Shown here in pieces: positions 9,534 through 17,864 of a stretch of DNA of 34,524 nucleotides (position 1 is its first letter; every line of letters begins with the position of its first letter). A program made the translations under genes and the position numbers. The notes under the pieces are model-generated. The model saw nothing but the letters and a program-made list of their open reading frames with translations. It made no database searches and had not been told where the DNA came from. Source of the stretch: Candidatus Thalassarchaeum sp. (GTDB lineage Archaea > Thermoplasmatota > Poseidoniia > Poseidoniales > Thalassarchaeaceae); assembly GCA_030748335.1 (NCBI GenBank), contig JASMMD010000015.1, positions 1 to 34,524 of the forward strand. The letters are read 5' to 3'.

Positions 9534-11135
9534 GGCCGTGGCGTGGGTGTGGAGATTCACCACCGTCAGAATGCATGGCTTGGGCTGGAACCCCAACATC
9601 CTCTGGTAGTCGGTCTGATCCTGCCAAGTGGAGCTGTGAACCAATGTGGTGCCCTTGTGGTTGCCGACGTAGTGCCCGTGCACATGACCGGTGACGAAGA
9701 TATCAGGCACCGTGGAGATGACCATGCGATCCTCGGGCTCTGGTGACAGCGGGGTCTTACCACCCCATGACGGGGCCAGGTGCCTGCGTTCCATCATCGC
9801 CCTCATCGCCAGTTCCGGCGAGGAGTAGGTGACTGAACGCAACCCCGCCACGAAGTCGTCGATGCTCTTCCCATGGTAAGACAGTACGCGGACGCCGTGT
9901 AGGCTGAAGTCGCAGGGGTTGCCGACGAACACGGCGTCTGAATAGTCCTGCTGCACCTCCGGGTCGAGGGCTGGTTGCGGCTCTGCGGGGCGGACCGCGT
10001 CATGATTGCCAGGTAGGATCATCACATCGACCCAGTCTGGAAGTCGCTCTAGGAGCCTCGCCAGCTCGCCGTATTGGTTGAATAGGTCCTTGATTGCCAA
10101 ATGGCGCTCTTGGCCCGGGTAGATTCCGACCCCATCCACTCCATCGCCGCTCAGAACGAAGTACTTCACGGTCCGAGCCAAGGGATCCGTCCTGAACCAC
10201 TCGATCATCTTCTCCCACTGCGGGGCGAGGAAGGTCTTACTGCCCACGTGGACGTCAGACAGGAAGGCAGCCGAGACGGCCTCGGACTCGCTTGCTGCGG
10301 ATTTCGAGTGCCTCCCCAGAGGAGGCATGTGGATGTCGCTGACCGAGAAGTACGGGTCCCTGTTGCCAATTACGAAGTGTCCGCTGACGCCAACGACGTC
10401 GTCGTTCATCAGGCCATCTATCGAGGGGTGGAACCCGGATGCCCCTGATGGTTCCTTCAACATGCACCTAATCTGCATCGAGTCGTCCTCTATGTCGAAC
10501 CAGAGGTACCCTCCCTTGGACCACCTGTCAACACTGACCAGTCCGACCAGAGTCACCTCGTAGTCCCGGCTGGAATGCCGCTGCCTGTTGCGCCACGCCT
10601 CCGAGATACTGATTGGACGGCGCGGCAGTGCCCTTCCGGCAATCATCATCTGACGTATCTGACTCAGTCTGTCCGAGAAGCACGACCGGATGTCCTGCAT
10701 CTTACCCTGCGTGGTCGAGCGCCCCGTGATGTCGAAGTGTATCTCAATCTCCGCGTCGACGTCCTTGGCCTGCATCGGGAAATCGTCGAGACTGTAGTGG
10801 TCTAGCCCATGGCGACGCACAGGTGGAGCGAGCACCTGGGCTCCGACTGGTGCTAGGGTCCGGCCAATGGCCGAGTGGCTTTCCGGGTCCGGCAGGGTCG
10901 CCTGCTCGGACCTTGGCGTGGGAGGGGCTTCGATAACATCGTCGGTCGGAACCAGGGTCAGGATCTCATCCACGGTCCTCTCGCTCAGCATGACCACGTT
11001 CGACCTCTGGGCGGCCTCGATTAGGGGCGAGATGTCTGAGAGGCGTTGGATCCTCTCTTGCGCGGCCCTGCCGACTACGAGGAGGCCTGCAGCGGTCAGT
11101 TGGCGCTGCATCTCAGCCCATTCGCCATCGGCCAT
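9516..11135 (-). CDS. polB: DNA polymerase D small subunit DP1
   Basis: OB region plus calcineurin-like motifs AFLSDVHVGSK, LSGDGVDGVG, LPGNHDAVR, VTGHVHGH. Confidence 0.93.
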   Translation of the reverse strand: MADGEWAEMQRQLTAAGLLVVGRAAQERIQRLSDISPLIEAAQRSNVVMLSERTVDEILTLVPTDDVIEAPPTPRSEQATLPDPESHSAIGRTLAPVGAQVLAPPVRRHGLDHYSLDDFPMQAKDVDAEIEIHFDITGRSTTQGKMQDIRSCFSDRLSQIRQMMIAGRALPRRPISISEAWRNRQRHSSRDYEVTLVGLVSVDRWSKGGYLWFDIEDDSMQIRCMLKEPSGASGFHPSIDGLMNDDVVGVSGHFVIGNRDPYFSVSDIHMPPLGRHSKSAASESEAVSAAFLSDVHVGSKTFLAPQWEKMIEWFRTDPLARTVKYFVLSGDGVDGVGIYPGQERHLAIKDLFNQYGELARLLERLPDWVDVMILPGNHDAVRPAEPQPALDPEVQQDYSDAVFVGNPCDFSLHGVRVLSYHGKSIDDFVAGLRSVTYSSPELAMRAMMERRHLAPSWGGKTPLSPEPEDRMVISTVPDIFVTGHVHGHYVGNHKGTTLVHSSTWQDQTDYQRMLGFQPKPCILTVVNLHTHATASIPFA

Positions 11136-11187
11136 CCTCAGCGGGTGGGCCGGGGCCGCTCATGATGATATCGCCGGAATTTCTCAG

Positions 11188-11206
11188 TCGGTGCCGTAGG
11201 CACCGA
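11188..11206 (-). other. Perfect inverted repeat/hairpin between cinA-like and DP1 genes, TAC loop on minus strand
   Basis: TCGGTGCC-TAC-GGCACCGA on minus strand. Confidence 0.85.
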
Positions 11207-11207
11207 T

Positions 11208-11897
11208 TCAGTCGTCCCAGTCTGTGAGTGAGGCGAGGTCAACCTCGGATATCTCCTCGGCCACCGTCTTCTTGCTACTTTGCCAGCCCATGCTGCCCTC
11301 CCACTCTTCGTCGGAGGGATCGAAATCGGAGGTATCAACCTCGGAGTCCTCAGTTTGCCTCTCGGATGCTTCGGACTCAGAGATCTGGTTCCCTTCAACC
11401 CTATCTAGGGCCTCAAGCGTGAGTCTGAGGGCGAAGGCTGCGAAGGAGCGTTTGTTATCCAGACGGTCATTCTCTCCGTAGTCCATCCGCCTGACTAAGA
11501 AGTAATCCTCAGTCACCACTGCCACGTGAACCCGGCCGACCTCCTTGTCTGGCGTGGATCCCCCTGGACCGGCAATTCCGGTTATGCCGATAGCAACGTC
11601 TGAGTCCGACTGATAGCGCGCTCCTCTGGCCATCTGAACCGCGACCTCGTGCGAGACGGCCCCGGCCTCGCCCTCATCGAAAGCAGTCTTCTCGACCCCG
11701 AGTTCGCGCATCTTGGAGTCGTTGGAGTACACCACCCATCCCTGCTTGAACCACTCGGAGGCGCCTGAGATGTCGGTTATCAGCGAAGCCAGCAACCCGC
11801 CCGTGCACGACTCGGCTGTAGATACCGTCCAGCCACGCTTGCGAAGCCGGCGGGTCACCCGGGATGCCAGTCCCGCAGTCTCTTCGACCACGTTCAC
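11208..11897 (-). CDS. CinA C-terminal domain (nicotinamide-nucleotide amidase-like) protein with acidic tail
   Basis: TVSTAESCTGGLLASLITDISGASEWFKQGWVVYSN; GITGIAGPGGSTPDKEVGRVHVAV. Confidence 0.92.
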   Translation of the reverse strand: MNVVEETAGLASRVTRRLRKRGWTVSTAESCTGGLLASLITDISGASEWFKQGWVVYSNDSKMRELGVEKTAFDEGEAGAVSHEVAVQMARGARYQSDSDVAIGITGIAGPGGSTPDKEVGRVHVAVVTEDYFLVRRMDYGENDRLDNKRSFAAFALRLTLEALDRVEGNQISESEASERQTEDSEVDTSDFDPSDEEWEGSMGWQSSKKTVAEEISEVDLASLTDWDD

Positions 11898-11949
11898 CGG
11901 CCATGGCCGGCACTCTTGAGAGTTTCACTCGGAGAACTGAGGTTCAAGT

Positions 11950-12025
11950 TGGTGGGCCCGACCGGAATTGAACCGGTGATCTTCGCTTTGTAAGAGCGAC
12001 GTCATAACCCCTAGACCACGGGCCC
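11950..12025 (-). tRNA. tRNA-Val (anticodon UAC), 3' CCA encoded
   Basis: Minus strand GGGCCCG...TCGCT-CTTACAA-AGCGA...CCGGTTCAATTCCGG-CGGGCCC-A-CCA. Confidence 0.93.
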
Positions 12026-12090
12026 CGGGAGGACGAAGAGGCGTTGTGTTCAAATCCCCTCCGGCACAATGGAGGTTCAGAGAGGGTCAC

Positions 12091-13083
12091 GTGGAAGGTA
12101 TCCAGGACTTAGTCGAACGGCTCAGGGCGGCAGGGGTGCCGGTCGACGAGGGCGTGGCCGAGGCCATGAGGTCGGTAGACCCGCGGGACTTCACCGACCA
12201 CGACACCGAGTTGTTCCTGATGGACAGGCCGGTACCATTCCTAGTTACGCAAAACGGGGCGGCCAAGACCATCTCGGCCCCGCACATGGTCGCGACTCTG
12301 CTGCACCACCTAGAGATCAGGGAGGGGCAGCACGTCCTCCTGCTCGGTTCCAAGGGCGGGTACCTCGCCTCGCTGCTCGATTGCATGCTCGGACCGAATG
12401 GAGTTGTGACTGTTATCGAACCTCACCCAGAGGTCTTGTGGCATACTCAAGATAGGCTGGAGGCATATGGTTCGATGGGGCTGCTGAGGGCGTTGCCTCC
12501 CGATTCCCTTGAGGGCTGGGCGGACTTCAACAGGCGAGTGGACAGGGTGCTTGTCACCGGAGCCATCAGGATGCTGCCGTCCGAGGTCGAGGCGCTGGTC
12601 GAGGACGGGGGCTTCGCTCTCGGACCGTTCGGAGGTCCGGTCCACCAGAGGCTGCTCAAGAAAGAAAGGCAGGGGAATGCGTGGTTCGACACCGATCTCG
12701 GGGGTGTGGTCTTCGGGCCGATGGACCTCTCTGAAGCCGAGAGATCTCCCTTGGACCCGCTTTCCCTCGCCGAGCACCTTGAGGACCTTCTAGGCCTGAT
12801 GGCAGAACTGAATGAGATTGATGATGGGTCGCTCGATAGGTTGGAGGGACTCATTATCGCTCTCAGAGAACTCCCTGCCGATCTGCCCCTGCTGAGCGAG
12901 GACTCCAGCGAGGACGAAATTCTGGAGCATCCGGTGATGGAGCTGCTGATGATGGAGATGGAGTGGCTTGGTCCGATGTGGCCTCTGTTCGGCGATTTCC
13001 TGTCGGTCGAGATGTCTAGCCCGGGATCTCCTGACGATGATGACGAGGGTATGATTGGGGGTCATGAGGACCTCGTGCCCTAG
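12091..13083 (+). CDS. Protein-L-isoaspartate O-methyltransferase-like protein with long acidic C-terminal extension
   Basis: AEAMRSVDPRDF...ISAPHMVATLLHHLEIREGQHVLLLGSKGGYLASLL resembles the PCMT fold; likely GTG start at 12091. Confidence 0.78.
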   Translation: MEGIQDLVERLRAAGVPVDEGVAEAMRSVDPRDFTDHDTELFLMDRPVPFLVTQNGAAKTISAPHMVATLLHHLEIREGQHVLLLGSKGGYLASLLDCMLGPNGVVTVIEPHPEVLWHTQDRLEAYGSMGLLRALPPDSLEGWADFNRRVDRVLVTGAIRMLPSEVEALVEDGGFALGPFGGPVHQRLLKKERQGNAWFDTDLGGVVFGPMDLSEAERSPLDPLSLAEHLEDLLGLMAELNEIDDGSLDRLEGLIIALRELPADLPLLSEDSSEDEILEHPVMELLMMEMEWLGPMWPLFGDFLSVEMSSPGSPDDDDEGMIGGHEDLVP

Positions 13084-13087
13084 ACGA

Positions 13088-13501
13088 TTAATCGCCCATT
13101 GCCGGTTGCGATAGTCTCGACAGGGGTATCGAAATTGGCGGTAGGTGGTCAGACAGGAGGTGCCTAGACGTCTTTGGAGGTAACAGCTCGCCTGACAGCG
13201 CTGCCTGAATGACCTCTTCCTTCTCCAGTGAGTCGCGTCCGGAATTCGGCCAGACGGCTAGGGTCACCCTGTCGTCTTCTAGATAGTCGACGAGTACGCA
13301 CGGCAGGCACAGTAGTTCCATCCTTTCCGCCACCTTGGTCCGATGGTGGCCGTCCAGTATCGTCCCCGTTCTCCCATCGACTAGGAGGGGTTTGGTGTAT
13401 GCTCTCCATCGAAGTGTCATCTTCTCGAGGTTGTCGACCCTGTGCTCCTCTACCTGCTCATGGGGAAGCAGGGTCTCCAAGGGTACCAACTCGACCTTCA
13501 C
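13088..13501 (-). CDS. ParB/SerK-like fold protein (candidate short free-serine kinase homolog)
   Basis: LLPHEQVEEHRV, TGTILDGHHRTKVAERM, LLPPKTSRHLLSDHLPPISIPL. Confidence 0.72.
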   Translation of the reverse strand: MKVELVPLETLLPHEQVEEHRVDNLEKMTLRWRAYTKPLLVDGRTGTILDGHHRTKVAERMELLCLPCVLVDYLEDDRVTLAVWPNSGRDSLEKEEVIQAALSGELLPPKTSRHLLSDHLPPISIPLSRLSQPAMGD

Positions 13502-13574
13502 AGGGAGCCGAAGGGCTGTTGGCCAATATGCCTAACGCCCGAAGCAATCATGGCCGAAATGCCGTCGGCGTAAC

Positions 13575-14813
13575 ATGGAAGCCGTTGAAGATGGCATCGG
13601 AGAGGCCGATAGGCTGGTGCTGGAAGGGCTGCGCTCCGCCGGTGAGGCGTGGATTGTCGGTGGATGGGTCAGGGAGGCACTCTCGAGTCGTCACAAGACG
13701 GATATGGACATAGCCACCACATTGCTGCCTAACGAGGTTGAGGAGCTGTTTCCGCGTTCACTCATGGTGGGGGCGAAGTACGGTACGGTCATGGTCAGGC
13801 TCGACGAGTCAATCTCAGACGATACGTGGGAGGTCACCACGCTGCGCAGCGAAGGCAGTTACGGCGACGGTAGGAGACCGGATCAGGTCGAATTCGGGCA
13901 GAGCATAGAGGACGACTTGGCACGACGGGACTTCACCATCAATGCGATGGCCATCGACTCGAATGGCGATTTGATAGACCCGTTTGACGGTCGTTCCGAC
14001 CTCAAAGAGAGTGTTCTGCGTGCAGTAGGAGTGGCTGGAGAGAGACTTGGAGAGGACGGTCTTCGGATAATGAGGGCATACAGGTTCCTAGATTCCGCTG
14101 ATGGTATGCGAGGAATGGAAAGGTCGTTGAGGTCCGCTGTGAAGGACAACCTCGAGATGCTGGACGTAGTCTCACGAGAGAGGATTGGAGTCGAGATGAT
14201 GAGAATCCTCGGTGGACGGAATCCGGGAGAAGTGGTCTCGCAGATGCTCGAAGACGGCGTCATGGGCCGGGTCATGCCAGAAATCACATGCACCGCCGCG
14301 CCATCGTTCTGCGAGGACCCGATGGTCAATCTCGCTCTGCTGTGCAGCGATGAATTATCCGAGGGAGGTGTGCTGGCGGACAATCTGCGAAGCGCCTTGG
14401 TTCTAGCCAAGCAGCAGCTGCGTCTGGTATCATTCCTACACGACGCCCGGGACGCCCCCCTGTCTAACGAGATCGGAGGGCTTCGCCGCTTCCGAGCGGC
14501 CCTCCCTGCGGAGTGGCAAATCGCTTTCACTGCCTACTCGCTGGGACTGGGCAAGGATACCGAGGAATTCTCCGGGGCCCTAGAGACGCTGAGCCCCCTA
14601 ATCGCAGGCATCGCACCCCTAGTGGACGGGACAGCACTGGTCGAAGCAACCGGATTGGAACCGGGGCCGAGGATGGGACGTCTGAAGGGGCTGCTGCATC
14701 GGATTCAGGTGGAGCGCGACCTCTCGACTTCGGGCGAGGTGCTTTCGGTGCTAGACGAGTTGGACTGGAAAGACTCGGACTACGAGGACTGGTCGGCACT
14801 GGGCTGGCCCTAG
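13575..14813 (+). CDS. Class II CCA tRNA nucleotidyltransferase / poly(A) polymerase family protein
   Basis: AWIVGGWVREALSSRHKTDMDIATT and ARRDFTINAMAIDSNGDLIDPFDG. Confidence 0.92.
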   Translation: MEAVEDGIGEADRLVLEGLRSAGEAWIVGGWVREALSSRHKTDMDIATTLLPNEVEELFPRSLMVGAKYGTVMVRLDESISDDTWEVTTLRSEGSYGDGRRPDQVEFGQSIEDDLARRDFTINAMAIDSNGDLIDPFDGRSDLKESVLRAVGVAGERLGEDGLRIMRAYRFLDSADGMRGMERSLRSAVKDNLEMLDVVSRERIGVEMMRILGGRNPGEVVSQMLEDGVMGRVMPEITCTAAPSFCEDPMVNLALLCSDELSEGGVLADNLRSALVLAKQQLRLVSFLHDARDAPLSNEIGGLRRFRAALPAEWQIAFTAYSLGLGKDTEEFSGALETLSPLIAGIAPLVDGTALVEATGLEPGPRMGRLKGLLHRIQVERDLSTSGEVLSVLDELDWKDSDYEDWSALGWP

Positions 14814-15313
14814 GGCAACTCGTTCAGCATCTCGATGTACTCGCCCTGGTCGAGAAACTGGTCCTCATCGAACTCGTGTGGCTGCACGATTACGCACCAA
14901 CCGTCCCCGTAGGCGTCATCGTTAAGCAGATCGGGGTTGTCCTCGACCTCTCCGTTCAGCTCCAATATCTTGCAGGGGAACGGGGCGTTGATCAGTAGGG
15001 TCTCTATCTCCCCTTCGAAGCTGGTCGTCAAGGTAATCAGCAGGTCCTCAACACCGACCTCGTCGCCACTACCCATGATTCTGAGGGTATCATCATCCGT
15101 GTCGTCGGCATCTGACTCGCCCTTGAACTCGCTGTCGTCCTCGGGTCGTGTGAGTACAACCCTGATGATTTCACCATACTCTGCACGGACGAACTCGCTG
15201 ATTCCGACCTTCACCGATTCCGCCTTGTCGTCTAAGGCCTGGAGCCATAGGTGCTCGAGCGTATACTTGCGATCATGGGCTATGCTGAACTCCGAATAGT
15301 CGCCGTCTACCAT
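14810..15313 (-). CDS. GcvH-like lipoyl-domain protein lacking the canonical lipoyl lysine
   Basis: HLWLQALDDKAESVKVGISEFVRAEYGEIIRVVL...INAPFPCKILELNGEVEDNPDLLNDDAYGDGWCVIVQP follows the H-protein layout. Confidence 0.8.
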   Translation of the reverse strand: MVDGDYSEFSIAHDRKYTLEHLWLQALDDKAESVKVGISEFVRAEYGEIIRVVLTRPEDDSEFKGESDADDTDDDTLRIMGSGDEVGVEDLLITLTTSFEGEIETLLINAPFPCKILELNGEVEDNPDLLNDDAYGDGWCVIVQPHEFDEDQFLDQGEYIEMLNELP

Positions 15314-15426
15314 GTTATACCGAACCGCGCGCTCAGATGTTCAATTTGAACTATTCGACTCAGACACCATGCGGATGACCACGAGATATTAACAAAGAAA
15401 CACGCCTCGGTCGCACGGGGAGAGCC

Positions 15427-16605
15427 ATGGATTTCAGCGAGACCGGGGAACAGGGGATGATTCGCGAAATGGTGCGGGATTTCGCCGAGAGTGTGCTCGC
15501 CCCGACCTGCTTGGAGCGCGACAGGGCGCAGCAACCCCCTCTCGATGAGTGGGCGACGTTCTGCGAGCAGTCCGGATTGCAGGGCATCACGATTCCCGAG
15601 AATTATGGAGGCAGTCCCGTCGACGACGTCTCCGAGGCCATAATCGTCGAGGAGCTCGCCCGTGTCGACCCCTCGTTCTCGGTGATGTTTTGCGTCCACG
15701 TCGGACTGTGCTCGAAGACCATAGCGCTGAACGGCAACGAGCAGCAGAAGCAGGAGTACTTGCCAAGGCTGGCCGGGAGCGAGATAGGCGCGTATTCTCT
15801 GTCCGAGGCAGGTGCGGGAACCGACGCCGCCGCACTCGGCTGCAAGGCTAAGCTCAGCGATGACGGTAGCCACTACGTCCTCAATGGCGAGAAGATGTGG
15901 GTGACCAACGGCGCGAGCGCAGATATCTACGTGCTTTTCGCCAAGGACGTCGACCATCCGGAGTACGGTCAAAAGAAACATGGTGGGACCACTGCGTTCA
16001 TCGTCGAGAGGGGGTTCAAGGGGTTCTCCGTGGGCAAGAAGGAGGACAAACTCGGAATCCGCTCAAGCGACACCTGCTCCCTGCTGCTTGAGGACTGCAA
16101 AGTCCCGGTGGAAAACGTTCTGGGGGGCTCCGGGGAGGGTTTTCCAATAGCCATGAACGCACTGGACAATTCGAGGATAGGGATCGCCGCCCAGGCTCTG
16201 GGCATCTCTCAGGGTGCATACGAGTCGGCACTGAACTACGCACACGAGCGAATCGCCTTCGGGAAGCCTATCGCACACCACCAGAGCATCGGTAACTATC
16301 TCGCCGACATGGCCACCCGAACCGAAGCGGCGAGGATGATGGTCTACAAGGCGGCCTGGGCCAAGCAGAGGCACTACGAGGATGGGGCTCCCAGACACAC
16401 CAAGGAGGCGAGCATGGCCAAACTGTTCGCCGGCGATACCGCAATGTGGGTGTCCGAGAGGGCTGTGCAGGTCTTAGGAGGGTACGGCTATACCACCGAC
16501 TTCCCCGTCGAGCGCTTCTTCCGCGATGCCAAGATAACACAGATCTACGAAGGCACCCAAGAGGTTCAGAGGATCGTCATCAACCGCTCGATATCGCCAG
16601 AGTAG
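15427..16605 (+). CDS. Acyl-CoA dehydrogenase
   Basis: AYSLSEAGAGTDAAALGCKA, YVLNGEKMWVTNG, RIGIAAQALGISQGAYE, QVLGGYGYTTDFPVERFFRDAKITQIYEGTQEVQRIVI. Confidence 0.97.
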   Translation: MDFSETGEQGMIREMVRDFAESVLAPTCLERDRAQQPPLDEWATFCEQSGLQGITIPENYGGSPVDDVSEAIIVEELARVDPSFSVMFCVHVGLCSKTIALNGNEQQKQEYLPRLAGSEIGAYSLSEAGAGTDAAALGCKAKLSDDGSHYVLNGEKMWVTNGASADIYVLFAKDVDHPEYGQKKHGGTTAFIVERGFKGFSVGKKEDKLGIRSSDTCSLLLEDCKVPVENVLGGSGEGFPIAMNALDNSRIGIAAQALGISQGAYESALNYAHERIAFGKPIAHHQSIGNYLADMATRTEAARMMVYKAAWAKQRHYEDGAPRHTKEASMAKLFAGDTAMWVSERAVQVLGGYGYTTDFPVERFFRDAKITQIYEGTQEVQRIVINRSISPE

Positions 16606-16612
16606 TGGTCGC

Positions 16613-17863
16613 ATGACAGTATTCCCCATCGAGGAGGTGCGCTCGAGGTTTCCTGGACTGCGTCGCGAGGTCAACGGGCAACGGGCCGTATTCTTCGACG
16701 GACCGGGAGGCAGTCAGTCACCCGAATCGGTGGGAGATGCGGTCAAGAACTACCTGATGCACCAGAATGCGAACACCGGGATGTCGTTCGCGACCTCAGT
16801 TGAGACGGATGCCTTGATCGAGGACACCATGAGGGCGTGCGCCGACTTAGTCGGCTGCGATGACCACAGGGAGATAGTGTTCGGACAGAACATGACCAGT
16901 CTGACAATCCAGCTTGCGAGCGCCCTCGGTCGGACTTGGGGCCCTAGCGATGAGGTCGTCGTCACGCGCCTCGACCACGATGCCAACGTCCGCCCGTGGA
17001 TACTTGCCGCGGAGTGGTCGCAAGCCACTGTGAGGTTCGTGGACATCAACCCCGATGACTGCACCCACGATGCCGAGTCCCTAGATGAATCGATCAACGA
17101 GAACACGGTACTGGTTGCTGTGGGGGCGGCATCGAACCTGTCTGGCACGATCAACGACGTGGCCGGTATATGCAAGAAGGCACACGAAGTCGGTGCGGAG
17201 GTGTTTGTGGATGCTGTCCACTATGCCCCGCACTCGCTCGTGGACGTCAAACAGACCGGGTGCGACTATCTGGCCTGCTCCTCGTACAAGTTCTTCGGGA
17301 CCCATCAGGGTATACTGTGGGGTAGAGCCGGTAGGCTGGCCAATCTGCCTGTGACCAAGCTGCGGGTTTCCACCGAGGAGATTCCGTTCAGATGGATGAC
17401 GGGCACCCAGAGCCACGAGTCCATGGCGGGCACTCTGGCTGCAATAGAGCACCTGGCCTGGATTGGAAGAGCTGTTTCTGGGGAGGATCTGAACCGTCGG
17501 GAGGCGTTAGGAGCCGCCTTCTCGGCGATTGAACTCTACGAACGCGACCTGTGCTGGCGAATAATCGAGGGACTGCAATCAATCAAAGGAATCGAGATAT
17601 GGGGGATTACGGACCCTTATCGCTCCTCGGAGAGGGCTCCGACAGTATCTTTCACCCACGATTCGATGAGTGCTAGGCAGATTGCCGATGCCCTAGCCGA
17701 GCGAGGCATATTCGTCTGGGCCGGGAACTTCTACGCCCTAGAACTCAGCGAGGCGCTTGGGCTGGAGCCTGAGGGTGTACTCCGAGTAGGTGTACTGCAC
17801 TACAACACAATGGAAGAGGTCGACAGGTTCCTCAGCGAGCTCTCCAGAATTCTTCCAGATTAG
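16613..17863 (+). CDS. Class V aminotransferase-fold PLP enzyme (cysteine desulfurase-like, VC1184-type family)
   Basis: FFDGPGGSQSPESV, ACSSYKFFGTHQGILWG (PLP Lys), GIFVWAGNFYALEL...GVLRVGVLHYNTMEEVDRFL. Confidence 0.88.
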   Translation: MTVFPIEEVRSRFPGLRREVNGQRAVFFDGPGGSQSPESVGDAVKNYLMHQNANTGMSFATSVETDALIEDTMRACADLVGCDDHREIVFGQNMTSLTIQLASALGRTWGPSDEVVVTRLDHDANVRPWILAAEWSQATVRFVDINPDDCTHDAESLDESINENTVLVAVGAASNLSGTINDVAGICKKAHEVGAEVFVDAVHYAPHSLVDVKQTGCDYLACSSYKFFGTHQGILWGRAGRLANLPVTKLRVSTEEIPFRWMTGTQSHESMAGTLAAIEHLAWIGRAVSGEDLNRREALGAAFSAIELYERDLCWRIIEGLQSIKGIEIWGITDPYRSSERAPTVSFTHDSMSARQIADALAERGIFVWAGNFYALELSEALGLEPEGVLRVGVLHYNTMEEVDRFLSELSRILPD

Positions 17864-17864
17864 G

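Noticed and set aside
8835-13501. Idea that the HAD phosphatase (SerB-like) and SerK-like protein form a serine/phosphoserine cycle
   Set aside because: They lie about 4 kb apart in different strands/operons, and HAD substrate cannot be assigned from sequence alone.
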